Assembly: GCF_014205335.1 (NCBI RefSeq)
Contig: NZ_JACHNH010000001.1
Coordinates: 1,736,001 to 1,800,000 of the forward strand
DNA: 64,000 bases
Direction of reading: 5' to 3'
Source: Amorphoplanes digitatis
GTDB taxonomy: Bacteria > Actinomycetota > Actinomycetes > Mycobacteriales > Micromonosporaceae
The position numbers and the translations under genes are program-made. How positions within the stretch are numbered: the first letter of the stretch is position 1; each line of letters begins with the position of its first letter. The notes under the pieces were generated by a model, which saw only the letters and a list, made by a program, of their open reading frames with translations, had not been told where the DNA came from and did no database searches. Shown piece by piece: positions 18,501 to 28,286 of the stretch.

Positions 18501-20786
18501 ACCGTGCTGGGCTGGGACTGGGTGCTGCGCGGCGAGGTGGGCGTCGCGGAGGCCGCGCGTCCCGGCCGGCAGCGCTGCCTGGACGCCGGCGGGCACGCCG
18601 ACCGCAGCGCCGTCGTGGCCGTCGACGCGGGCCTGCTGGCGCTGCGCGGACGGGCCGGCGAGGCGCTCGCGGCGCTGGCCCGCGCCGACAACCGGCCCAA
18701 GGGCATCCACGAGGTCATCCACACCGTCACCGCCCGGCTGCTCGCCGCCATCGAGCGCGACGATCTCGGTGCCGCCTTCGACGACGCCGTCGCCGAGTTC
18801 GACACGTTCGGGGTGCGCCCCATCGACCTGCTCCCGGCGCAGCAGGGCTACTACGTCTGCCTCGCGTACGGCCGGCTGGAGCAGGCCCGCCGGGCCGCGC
18901 CGGAGGACCGTGAGGCCGCCCTGGAGACGGCCCGCGCCGCGGTCGCCAGCCTCGGCAAGATCACCCGCCGCCCGATCGTCGCCGCACACCACCAGATCGC
19001 CCGGGCCGCCCTGCTCGCGCTCGACCCCGAGCGCGGCGACGCCGCGCTCGACCTGCTCGCCACGGCGGAGCCGCTGCTGCGCCGGGTGGACGCGCCGCTG
19101 CCGGCCTTCGAGGCCGCCCTGGTACGCGCCCGCGCGCTCACCGCGACCGGCAGCACCGGCGAGGCCGAGCGGCAGGCGCGGATGGCCGCGGGCATCGCCG
19201 AGGCGCAGGGCTGGCCGCACCGCGCGCGGAAGGTCGCCACCGAGTTCGGGCTCGACACCGGGCGCCGCAACCGCGTGCCCGTACAGGCCGCGCGGGGCCG
19301 GGCCGGGCAGCGCTGGGCCGCGCTCGAGCAGCTCAGCCTCGCGGCGTCGCGGCTCAGCGACCCGGAGCGGCTGACCCGGGTCGCGCTGGACGAGACCACC
19401 CGGCTGCTCGGCGCCGAGCGCGCCATCCTGTTCCTGATGGACGCCGAGACGCAGGTGCTCGCGCCGTACGTCGGGCGGGACGCCGCCGGCCGGGACCTGG
19501 ACGAGCTCACCGGCTACAGCGCCACCGTCGTCGACCGGGTCCGGCACAGCCGCGAGCCGCTCGTGGTCACCGGCACCGAGGAGGGTGCGGCGCTGGGCGC
19601 GCAGAGCGTGGTCCAGTTCGGCCTGCGCAGCATCCTGGTCGCGCCGCTCGAGCTGGACGACCGCCTGCTCGGCGTCGTCTACCTGGACAGCCGGGTCGCC
19701 AAGGGCGTCTTCAACGTCGACGACGCCGACGTGCTCACCGCGATCACCCACCACATCGCCGTCGGCCTGGAGACGGCCCGCGCCGCACAGCTCGAGGTCG
19801 CGGTGGCCGCCGCCAACCGCCAGCGCGACATCGCCGAGACGTTGCGCCGGGCGATGGCCCGGCTCACCGGAACGCTCGACCCGGAGCTGGTGCTGCGCCG
19901 GCTGCTGCTCACCGCGCGGCAGACGCCCGGCGCCAACCGCGGCTGGCTGATCCTCGGCACCTCGGCCTCGGCCGAGGTCACCGTGCACGGCGGGCCGGTA
20001 CCGCTGACCCTGACCCTCGCCGACCACCCGGAGCTGCGGGCGCTGCTGGAGCACCGGCAGGCCGATATGCTTTCGGGCACGCCGCCGTGGGCCGGCTCCC
20101 TGGACGACTCGACCGGGCAGAGCTGGCTCGCGGTCACCCTCGACGACCGCAACGGCGCGGTCGGCGTGCTGGTGCTCGCCTCCGACCGTCCGGGTGCCTA
20201 CGCGGCCGCGGACCTCGGCGTGGCGGCCGCGCTGGTCGGCCAGGGCATGGTCGCCTACGACAACGCGCGCCTGTTCAGCCGGGTCAACGAGCTGGCCACC
20301 ACGGACAGCCTCACGGGCGTGGCGAACCGGCGGCGGTTCTTCGAACTCGCCGAGCGATCGCTGACCGTCGCCCGGGCCAAGGACGGTCCGGTGACCGCCC
20401 TGATGGTCGACATCGACCACTTCAAGCGGATCAACGACGCGTACGGGCACCAGACCGGCGACGACGTGATCAAGGGTGTCGTCGGCCGGCTGCTCGTCGG
20501 GCTGCCGACGGAGGGCCTGGTCGCCCGGTACGGCGGCGAGGAGTTCGCGGTCCTGCTGCCCGGCATCGACACCTCCGGCCCCGACCTGGCGGAGGAGCTG
20601 CGCGCGGTGGTCGGCGGCTCGCCGATCGACACCAGGTCCGGTCCGATCCCGGTCACGATCAGCATCGGGCTGGCCCGCCTGCGCACCGAGGACGCGACCC
20701 CCGACACGCTGCTGGGCCGGGCCGACGCCGGGCTGTACGAGGCCAAGCAGGCCGGCCGTAACCGTGTCGTGGCTCACGACCAGTAG
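15522..20786 (+). CDS. Giant signalling protein: Ser/Thr kinase-like, AAA ATPase, TPR, two GAF-like domains, GGDEF
   Basis: 1754 residues from GTG 15522. Kinase-like domain at about 20-285: glycine loop GEIGRGAQAVV, HRDVKPEN at 142-149 and DFG at 162-164, but the beta-3 lysine is Arg (R51, in EYALRLLR). An ATPase domain follows, with Walker A GPAGSGKT at 338-345 and Walker B FLDD at 460-463. Next come a long TPR-like region to about 1250, a GAF domain at about 1274-1426 and a second GAF-like domain at about 1430-1586. The C-terminal GGDEF domain at about 1590-1753 has the intact active motif GGEEF at 1671-1675 and lacks the RxxD inhibitory site. The layout matches kinase/AAA/GAF 'multi-sensor' proteins, but with diguanylate cyclase output in place of a histidine kinase. 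It is probably cytoplasmic, making c-di-GMP in response to ligand binding. It is linked to the cyclase gene just upstream. Confidence 0.9.
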   Translation: MGVSPSLPAEPEQIQFEPGDAAGLEVLGEIGRGAQAVVHRVRYRGREYALRLLRSDAAQHPEQAQEFRRQSALLAAIVSPGLPRVHKVGMAGGRPYAVMELIEGDTLAARLVRGPIRERAAVQIAADIAAALRAAHEYDLVHRDVKPENIIVTPQGAARLVDFGLVTRASDAPGGLTGPTDPIAGTLTYSAPEQAGMLNRPVDARSDLYALGAVLFECVTGAPPFAASDVGELLHLHATASVPDPRALAPGLSASFAAVIVRLLAKDPDDRYQGARGLLADLRRLALEPDAIFPLALNDGPTVIGEAPLTGRDAELGTLRARWADAVAGRGGIAVLHGPAGSGKTRLAAELGAAVTAAGGILLRGSATPSERRPMAPIRAAVDEYVRGLLGEPGGRAAAATLLRSAAGQGAALVTSLSPVLAELLGVPEVAGEIGLERHSAAVADLLTGVARGAGPVLLFLDDVRWYDDGTVRVLEQLATDLSGVPLLVLATARDDEAAPEVAATLARLGPARDTDVTLQALPAEDVGTLIESLSGGNRIDADSAEMIAMLTGGNPFVTLAYAKAVMDAGLLLPDWGVWQIDAAGIRDLALPADSAQLVLRRMGELDQESRRLLRVAGVVGTSFAPGLVADVAGADRRRVLDVLSDAVRRGLVEHRDGVHRFLHDSIRIALLDGIPDDEMRALHQRIADVLDGTPDADVYALARHCALGDPSHDPDRMVRAGHAAGARALAEHAPDTALIYLDYAAEAAEAAGIALGSAFLQLLGTAYHQNGRFDEAIATFTAALEKSTDPTERAHVHLMLARVHESNWGGAEQLSAVEEGLAELGRPLPANPVLSALTSFWLLIIGCLIRVTRLGYGTAKGAYRERLRLQSTLYHYGASGSVRTMRPLRSLLYGMRMMHPISRLGRSPERARDLVALTLALRMLGLRKTSDRITANALGLAHELGDPTLVARIDWMTGISFHGSGADSGERIGQVLAERERFLDVGLILDCYTVLGWDWVLRGEVGVAEAARPGRQRCLDAGGHADRSAVVAVDAGLLALRGRAGEALAALARADNRPKGIHEVIHTVTARLLAAIERDDLGAAFDDAVAEFDTFGVRPIDLLPAQQGYYVCLAYGRLEQARRAAPEDREAALETARAAVASLGKITRRPIVAAHHQIARAALLALDPERGDAALDLLATAEPLLRRVDAPLPAFEAALVRARALTATGSTGEAERQARMAAGIAEAQGWPHRARKVATEFGLDTGRRNRVPVQAARGRAGQRWAALEQLSLAASRLSDPERLTRVALDETTRLLGAERAILFLMDAETQVLAPYVGRDAAGRDLDELTGYSATVVDRVRHSREPLVVTGTEEGAALGAQSVVQFGLRSILVAPLELDDRLLGVVYLDSRVAKGVFNVDDADVLTAITHHIAVGLETARAAQLEVAVAAANRQRDIAETLRRAMARLTGTLDPELVLRRLLLTARQTPGANRGWLILGTSASAEVTVHGGPVPLTLTLADHPELRALLEHRQADMLSGTPPWAGSLDDSTGQSWLAVTLDDRNGAVGVLVLASDRPGAYAAADLGVAAALVGQGMVAYDNARLFSRVNELATTDSLTGVANRRRFFELAERSLTVARAKDGPVTALMVDIDHFKRINDAYGHQTGDDVIKGVVGRLLVGLPTEGLVARYGGEEFAVLLPGIDTSGPDLAEELRAVVGGSPIDTRSGPIPVTISIGLARLRTEDATPDTLLGRADAGLYEAKQAGRNRVVAHDQ

Positions 20787-20908
20787 GATTCATCCCTTTC
20801 GTCGCTGTTATGTCATGACGCTCACTGTCGGCCTCACCCAGACTCGTCGTAGGTGCCCGGTAGGCTCGCCGCGTCGTTGACAGCCGCCATCGCCGGGAGT
20901 AGTGCTTC

Positions 20909-22966
<2,058 letters not shown>

Positions 22967-22980
22967 GGGGCTGTTAAGAC

Positions 22981-25503
22981 ATGGCACGCCGCAAGAACGA
23001 ACAGTCCCGGGTGGACCTGTCGGCCTTCGACCAGGCCGGCGCCAGGGTCATCGACAACTCGCTCACCACCGAGGTCGAGGACTCCTACCTGGAGTACGCG
23101 TACTCGGTCATCCACTCCCGCGCCCTGCCGGACGCGCGCGACGGGCTCAAGCCCGTGCACCGTCGCATCCTCTGGTCGATGCAGGAGCAGGGCCACCGCC
23201 CCGACCGCCCCTACGTGAAGTCGGCCCGCGTCGTCGGCGATGTTATGGGCAAGTACCACCCGCACGGTGACCTTGCGATCTACGACGCGATGGTTCGCCT
23301 GGCGCAGGGCTTCTCGCTGAACGCGCCGCTGATCGACGGGCACGGCAACTTCGGCTCGCCCGACGACGGGCCGGCCGCCTCGCGATACACCGAGGCCCGG
23401 ATGTCGCGCGAGGCGATGCTGCTGGTCGGCGAGCTCGGCGAGGGCACCGTCGACTTCAAGCCCAACTACGACGGCTCCGAGCAGGAGCCGCGGGTGCTGC
23501 CCGCGGCCTTCCCCAACCTGCTGGTCAACGGCACGTCCGGCATCGCCGTCGGCATGGCGACCAACATGATCCCGCACAACCTCGGCGAGATCGTCGCGGC
23601 GGCCCGGCACCTGATCACGGATCCCGAGGCCGACCTCGACGCGCTCATGCGCTTCGTGCCCGGCCCCGACCTGCCCACCGCCGGCCAGCTGCTCGGCCTC
23701 GACGAGGTGCGCCGGGCATACGAGACCGGCCGCGGCGTGGTGCGGATGCGGGCCCGCGCGCAGACCGGCCCGCTGGAGGGCGGCCGCGGCCGCCAGGCGA
23801 TCACCGTGGTCGAGCTGCCCTACGGCGTGGGCACCGAGAAGATCATCGAGGCGATCACCGACGAGGTGAAGGGCAAGCTCATCACCTCCGGCCCGCGCAA
23901 GGGCCAGCGCCAGCCGGCCCGGCTGCAGGGCATCGCCGACGTCAAGGACCTCACCGACCGCGAGCACGGCATCCGCCTGGTCATCGAGTGCAAGGTCGGC
24001 GTCAACCCGCAGGCCCTGCTCGCCGACCTCTACCGGCTGACCCCGCTGGAGTCGTCGTTCGGCATCAACAACCTGGTGCTTGTCGACGGGCAGCCGCGGA
24101 CGCTGGGCCTCAAGGCGCTGCTCGAGGTGTTCCTGGCGCACCGCTACGAGGTGGTGACCCGGCGCACCACGCATCGGCGTACCAAGCGGCAGGACCGGCT
24201 GCACCTGGTCGACGGCCTGCTCATCGCGCTCATCGACATCGACCGGGTGGTGGCGATCATCCGCGGCAGCGACGACGCCGCGGCCGCCAAGGTCGGCCTG
24301 ATGAGCGAGTTCGGCCTCACCGACATCCAGGCGACGTACATCCTGGACACCCCGCTGCGCCGGCTCACCCGCTTCGACCGCATCGAGCTGGAGACGGAGC
24401 AGGAGCGCCTGCGCGCCGAGATCGCCGAGCTCAGCCGCATCCTCGACAACGACGACGTGCTCAAGCAGGTCGTCTCCGACGAGCTCGCGGCGGTGGCGGC
24501 GGAGTTCGGCGGACCGCGCCGCACGACGCTCATCGACGGCGACCTCAAGGAGGTCCTCGCGGCCTCGGTTCCGGCCGGGCCGCTGGAGGTCGCGGACGAC
24601 CCGTGCCAGGTCATCCTCTCCGCGACCGGGCTGATCGCCCGCACCGCGGCGGAGAGCGAGGAGACGATCGAGGCGCGCCGCCGCAGTGGCCGGGTGAAGC
24701 ACGACGCGGTCCGCGCCGTGGTGCACTCGACCGCCCGCGGCCGGGTGCTGCTGGTGACCAGCGCCGGCCGGGCGTTCAAGACGGACGTGCTGCCGCTGCC
24801 GGTGCTGCCGGAGCAGTCGGGCACGGTGTCGGTGCGCGGCGGCATGTCGGCCTCGGAGCTGATCCCGCTGGCGCCGGGTGAGCGGGTGGTCGGCCTGGCC
24901 CCACTCGGCACCGACGGCTCGCCGGGCCTGGCGATGGGCACCCGGCTGGGCGTGGTCAAGGTCTGCTCGCCGGAGTGGCCGGTCCGCTCGGACGAGTTCG
25001 AGGTCATCACCCTCAAGGACGGCGACGAGGTGCTCGGCGCGGGCTGGCTGACCGACGGCGCGGAATCGCTGGCCTTCGTCTCCTCGGACGCCTCGATGCT
25101 GCGCTTCCCCGCGAAACTGGTCCGCCCGCAGGGCCTCAAGGGCGGCGGCATGGCGGGCATGAACCTGGCGGCGGAAGCCGAGGTGGTCTCGTTCAACGTG
25201 GTGGACACGACGGACCCGCAGCACGGCGACCCGATGGTGGTGACCTCCACCGGCACCCAGGTCAAGGTGACCCCGTTCGCGTCCTACCCGGCGAAGGGCC
25301 GGGCCACCGGCGGCGTCCGGGTCCAGCGCTTCCTCAAGGGCGAGTCCCGCCTCGAACTGGCCTGGGTGGGCACCCGCCCGGTCGGCGCGAGCAGGAACGG
25401 CGACCCGGTGGAGCTTCCGGACCCGGACGGCCGCCGCGACGGTTCCGGCGAGGCCGTCCTGATGGGCCCGCAGATCATCGGCCACCTGATCGAACGAGGC
25501 TGA
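22981..25503 (+). CDS. parC: DNA topoisomerase IV subunit A (GyrA/ParC family)
   Basis: 840 residues, 14 bases after parE. The breakage-reunion domain carries the catalytic tyrosine Y136 (SRYTEARM); the C-terminal beta-pinwheel with repeated strand motifs follows ([29 protein letters not shown]). The quinolone-pocket position corresponding to E. coli GyrA Ser83 is Leu98 ([10 protein letters not shown]), while the acidic residue four positions on is retained as Asp. It works with ParE to relax and decatenate chromosomes. A hairpin follows directly. Confidence 0.92.
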   Translation: MARRKNEQSRVDLSAFDQAGARVIDNSLTTEVEDSYLEYAYSVIHSRALPDARDGLKPVHRRILWSMQEQGHRPDRPYVKSARVVGDVMGKYHPHGDLAIYDAMVRLAQGFSLNAPLIDGHGNFGSPDDGPAASRYTEARMSREAMLLVGELGEGTVDFKPNYDGSEQEPRVLPAAFPNLLVNGTSGIAVGMATNMIPHNLGEIVAAARHLITDPEADLDALMRFVPGPDLPTAGQLLGLDEVRRAYETGRGVVRMRARAQTGPLEGGRGRQAITVVELPYGVGTEKIIEAITDEVKGKLITSGPRKGQRQPARLQGIADVKDLTDREHGIRLVIECKVGVNPQALLADLYRLTPLESSFGINNLVLVDGQPRTLGLKALLEVFLAHRYEVVTRRTTHRRTKRQDRLHLVDGLLIALIDIDRVVAIIRGSDDAAAAKVGLMSEFGLTDIQATYILDTPLRRLTRFDRIELETEQERLRAEIAELSRILDNDDVLKQVVSDELAAVAAEFGGPRRTTLIDGDLKEVLAASVPAGPLEVADDPCQVILSATGLIARTAAESEETIEARRRSGRVKHDAVRAVVHSTARGRVLLVTSAGRAFKTDVLPLPVLPEQSGTVSVRGGMSASELIPLAPGERVVGLAPLGTDGSPGLAMGTRLGVVKVCSPEWPVRSDEFEVITLKDGDEVLGAGWLTDGAESLAFVSSDASMLRFPAKLVRPQGLKGGGMAGMNLAAEAEVVSFNVVDTTDPQHGDPMVVTSTGTQVKVTPFASYPAKGRATGGVRVQRFLKGESRLELAWVGTRPVGASRNGDPVELPDPDGRRDGSGEAVLMGPQIIGHLIERG

Positions 25504-25512
25504 CCGCGACGG

Positions 25513-25535
25513 GAGGGGCAGAGCACCTGCCCCTC
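25513..25535 (+). terminator. Terminator hairpin after parC
   Basis: 9-bp perfect stem (25513-25521 / 25527-25535), 5-base loop, starting 10 bases after the parC stop. An A/T-richer stretch follows. Confidence 0.65.
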
Positions 25536-25556
25536 TCAAGATCATTAAGTAAGGTC

Positions 25557-26153
25557 TTGCGTCATGACCGAACCCTCGCCCGTCGTCCCGGCGCGGCAAC
25601 CGACCCCGCGCTTCCCGCTCCGGAGACCAAGGACTGGACCTGGGTGCTCGACAAGCCGTGCGGGTTCTGCGGCTTCGACAGCCGGGACCTCGCCGCGGCG
25701 GACCTGGCCACGACCATCGCGGGCCTCGCGCCCCAGTGGCGGCAGGTCCTCACCCGCGCCGACGTCGCCGAGCGCCCCGAACCGGCGATCTGGTCCCCGC
25801 TGGAGTACGCCTGCCACGTCCGCGACGTGTTCGCCGTCTTCGGCGAGCGCGCCGAACTGATCCTCGCCGACGACGACGCCCGCTTCGCCGACTGGGACGG
25901 CGACGCCGCCGCGCTGGCCGACCGCTACTGGGAGCAGGACCCGTCGACGGTCGCGGACGAACTGGCGGCGCGATGCCGGCATGTCGCGGCGGTGTTCGCG
26001 GCGGCGCCCGAGCAGACCTGGGGCCGCCGCGGCGTGCGCTCGAACGGATCGGTCTTCACCTTCGAGTCGCTGGGCCGCTACCTGCTTCACGACGTGGAGC
26101 ACCACCTGGCGGACGTGACCGGCCCGCCGGCTCGCACGGCCGACAAAGCCTGA
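25557..26153 (+). CDS. DinB/mycothiol-type metalloenzyme family protein; N-terminus uncertain (possible frameshift)
   Basis: The clear coding part (PETKDWTWVL onward) is a DinB-superfamily four-helix bundle with putative metal ligands in ACHVRDVF and LLHDVEHHLADV. It is related to thiol-dependent transferases of actinobacteria. The only in-frame upstream start near it is TTG 25557 (198 residues), but its AAGG lies too close. ATG 25564 has an ideally spaced AAGG, yet reads in a different frame and would leave the DinB frame. A one-base indel between about 25564 and 25620, real or a sequencing error, would fuse them. The function of the domain is inferred from family only. Confidence 0.7.
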   Translation: MRHDRTLARRPGAATDPALPAPETKDWTWVLDKPCGFCGFDSRDLAAADLATTIAGLAPQWRQVLTRADVAERPEPAIWSPLEYACHVRDVFAVFGERAELILADDDARFADWDGDAAALADRYWEQDPSTVADELAARCRHVAAVFAAAPEQTWGRRGVRSNGSVFTFESLGRYLLHDVEHHLADVTGPPARTADKA

Positions 26154-26679
26154 CGACACACCGCCTCAGCCGGGAAACGGCAGCGCGGGCGCCTTTGTCG
26201 CGGGCCTAGGCGGTCGGCCGCCTCGCGGTTGGTCGGTTGAGTCTGGCGACTTGCGGGTTCAGGTGCGGAACGGCTTGGCGGGCGGTTTGGCTGCGGTTCG
26301 GGTGGTCGGCTGCCGCGCGGTTGGGTTTGTCTGGCCGGTTGAGTCTGGCGACATGCGGGCTCAGGCTGGGAGCAGCTTGGCCGGCGGTCCGGTCGTGGGC
26401 CTGGACGATCGGCAACCCGCGACCGGGGGATGCCAGGCCTTCACCGATCCAGGTGTTGAGAGCTGGTCCGGAAGCACGACCGGCCTGTGAGTTCTACTGG
26501 CCGCCGTGGCGTCCGACTGGCGCGGCGGAGCATTCCTCGGCGCCGCCGGGACGCCGGTCCAGGTTGCCGAGGTTGCGCCGCCGCGCCGGGCGATCCGCTG
26601 GATCCGGTCGGCTACCGCGACCGTCGGCCGCGGTGGGTGGCGGTGGTTCGGGTCGGCGGGGAGTGCGTGGTGGGTGTCG
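26154..26679. other. 526-base stretch without a recognised gene
   Basis: Between the DinB-like gene and the convergent isomerase gene. It holds a short hairpin at 26208-26223 (6-bp stem AGGCGG/CCGCCT, 4-base loop) that could terminate the DinB gene, and an imperfect 102-base-period direct repeat. Base composition is richer in G+T on the plus strand than in the flanking genes. Open frames here have poor codon use. Confidence 0.6.
26231..26390. repeat. Imperfect direct repeat, two ~58-bp copies
   Basis: Copies 26231-26288 and 26333-26390 share the core GGTTGAGTCTGGCGAC and a similar continuation, at an offset of 102 bases. The offset is a multiple of three, but neither strand shows a convincing gene. 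It is probably intergenic repeat DNA. Confidence 0.7.
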
Positions 26680-27315
26680 TCATCGTGCCGGGGCCGGGCC
26701 GCGTGCCGGTAGTGCGGGGCTGAGGCGGCCAGGCGGCAGGTTGCGTCCGCAGAGGACCAGCAACAGGTCCTGCGCGGCGCCTCGGACCGGGGTGCCGGTG
26801 CCGTAGGTCCAGTCGAGGTCGGTCGCGTGCAGGGCGATGCCGTCGAGGTCCACGCCGAAGAACGCGATGTTCCTCCGGCTGAGTCCGGCCAGCACCAGGG
26901 CGATCCGCTCCGGCGGTACCCGCCGATCCAGGCCGAGGCCGACCGTGATGTCGAGGCCGTGGATGACGTCGTGCGAGAGCGCGCCGCGGACGCCGCCGCC
27001 CGGTGGCGTCCATGGGTGGTCGATGTTGTCGCGCAGCGCGGCCAGCAACTCACGGTCCGAGAGCCGGGCGGCGTCGCGGCGTGCGCAGCGGTCCGCCATG
27101 CGGTTGACGTCTCCCCGGGCCCGCGCCAGCTCCAGCACGGTCCGGCCCAATGACGTCCGGAACGGCATGGTGGTGTGGGCGACGACCTCGCGGACCCGCC
27201 AGCCCTCGCACAGGGTCGGCGCGTCCCACTGTTCCGGTCGCAGGCCGGCGAGCAGTTCGGCCTGCTCGCGGCGTTCCGCGGCCACCGCTTCGCGAAGTTC
27301 TCTGTTCTGGTTCAT
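26680..27315 (-). CDS. Maleylpyruvate isomerase-family mycothiol-dependent protein
   Basis: 211 residues from ATG 27315 (no clear ribosome site; ATG 27348 is an alternative). The TIGR03083-type N-terminus (LRPEQWDAPTLCEGWRVREV) is followed by a DinB-like helix with His in VAHTT and a later HDVIHGLDI motif, the expected metal ligands. Family members use mycothiol as cofactor or bind metal; the substrate is unknown. It lies 44 bases downstream of a marR gene on the same strand, probably one transcript. Confidence 0.85.
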   Translation of the reverse strand: MNQNRELREAVAAERREQAELLAGLRPEQWDAPTLCEGWRVREVVAHTTMPFRTSLGRTVLELARARGDVNRMADRCARRDAARLSDRELLAALRDNIDHPWTPPGGGVRGALSHDVIHGLDITVGLGLDRRVPPERIALVLAGLSRRNIAFFGVDLDGIALHATDLDWTYGTGTPVRGAAQDLLLVLCGRNLPPGRLSPALPARGPAPAR

Positions 27316-27359
27316 GGGAGGTATACGCCGCGCGCGCCGGAAACTCATCGGGTAGCCGG

Positions 27360-27803
27360 TCACCAGATCGGGCGCACGCGGCCGGGGGTGCCCAGCCGGG
27401 CGAGGTCGGCGCGTAGTGCCGCCAGGCGCTCGGGTCCCAGGGCGGCCGCCCACGGGCGCAGCAGCTCGGTCGCCGCCTCGTCGGCCGCGCGGGTGCAGGC
27501 CCAGCCCTTCGGGGTCAGCACGACGAGCCGCGCGCGGGCGTCGTCCGGGTGCGGGCGGCGCGTCACGTAGCCCTTGGTCACCAGCTCCTCGATCATCTGG
27601 CTGGCTGCCTGCTTCGTCACGTTCAGGTGCTCGGCGAGCTGCCCGACCGTCGCGCCGTCGCCGGAGAGGCGCACGAACGCGAAGCCGTGCGCCGGGCGCA
27701 GGTCGTCGAAGCCGCGGGCCCGCACGCCGGCGTCGATGCCGTCCACCAGCGCGCGGGCGGCGCTGAGCAGCAGCACCGGAAGGTCGAGGAGGTCACGTTC
27801 CAC
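27360..27803 (-). CDS. MarR-family transcriptional regulator
   Basis: 147 residues. Winged helix with recognition region ATVGQLAEHLNVTKQAASQM, and wing EELVTKGYVTRRPHPDDARA, flanked by dimerisation helices. Start GTG 27803 has no ribosome site. It is divergent from a cupin gene; the 77 bases between start codons contain a strong inverted repeat that is the likely operator. It likely represses itself, the isomerase-like gene behind it and the cupin gene. Confidence 0.9.
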   Translation of the reverse strand: MERDLLDLPVLLLSAARALVDGIDAGVRARGFDDLRPAHGFAFVRLSGDGATVGQLAEHLNVTKQAASQMIEELVTKGYVTRRPHPDDARARLVVLTPKGWACTRAADEAATELLRPWAAALGPERLAALRADLARLGTPGRVRPIW

Positions 27804-27812
27804 GAAAGGAGT

Positions 27813-27859
27813 TTGACAGCTTGGTCAAGCTGCTGGACTATTTCGTCAAGCAGCTTGAC
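27813..27859. promoter_or_regulatory. MarR operator and cupin-gene promoter
   Basis: TTGACA (27813-27818), a 17-base spacer and GACTAT (27836-27841) form a promoter for the cupin gene. Overlapping it are a perfect 11-bp inverted repeat (27824-27834 / 27849-27859, GTCAAGCTGCT) and a nested TTGAC-N6-GTCAA palindrome (27813-27828). A dimeric MarR regulator bound here would cover the -10 box. Confidence 0.75.
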
Positions 27860-27880
27860 TACCTTCCCGAAGGGATCGAC

Positions 27881-28255
27881 ATGCCAGTCGTCCGCGAGCA
27901 CGACGCCGTCGCGCACCAGCTGCACGGCGCCACCTTCAACTCCTTCGTCGCGCCCTCGTCCGGCAGCACCGAGCTCTGCGCCTGGCGGCTCGAGGTGGCC
28001 GCCGGCACGACCGGGGTGCCGCACCGGGTGAGCCGCGAGGAGGTGCTTCTCATCATGTCCGGCGAGGTCACCGTGTCCATCGACGGCGTCGTCAGCGCGT
28101 TGCGGCCCGGCGAGGTCGCGTTCGTGCCGGCGGGCGCGATGTTCGGTCTCGACAACGCCTCCGGCGTCCCGGCCACCGCCTGGGTCACCACTAGCGTCGG
28201 ACTCGAGGCCACCCTCCCCGACGGCTCCTCGATCAGCCCGCCCTGGGTGCGCTGA
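27881..28255 (+). CDS. Small cupin-domain protein
   Basis: 124 residues from ATG 27881, with AAGGG 7 bases upstream; the in-frame TTG at 27821 would sit inside the operator. Single cupin barrel: motif 1 region GVPHRVSREEVLLIMSGEV with His and Glu ligands, motif 2 LRPGEVAFVPAGAMFGLDN lacking the usual terminal His. It may act as an enzyme or small-molecule binder. It is controlled with the divergent marR gene, which suggests a role in handling an aromatic or reactive compound; that is inference. Confidence 0.85.
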   Translation: MPVVREHDAVAHQLHGATFNSFVAPSSGSTELCAWRLEVAAGTTGVPHRVSREEVLLIMSGEVTVSIDGVVSALRPGEVAFVPAGAMFGLDNASGVPATAWVTTSVGLEATLPDGSSISPPWVR

Positions 28256-28286
28256 CGCCCACCTCGGGCGAGTGGCTGAGGTCGGG

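Noticed and set aside
20487..20531. Possible c-di-GMP inhibitory site before GGEEF in the giant protein
   Set aside because: The aligned residues (PTEG) do not form RxxD; the site is absent, unlike in the membrane GGDEF protein at 28287.
17238..20777. About 1180-codon minus-strand open frame opposite the giant kinase/GGDEF gene
   Set aside because: Low-complexity translation, no motifs; the plus strand carries all conserved domains.
20877..20882. TTGACA as a -35 box for parE
   Set aside because: A partner -10 box would fall at or beyond the start codon region; TAGGCT at 20861 fits better as a -10.
26206..26415. 69-codon minus-strand open frame with a repeated ARLNRP block
   Set aside because: The repetition simply reflects the DNA direct repeat; no ribosome site and poor codon use.
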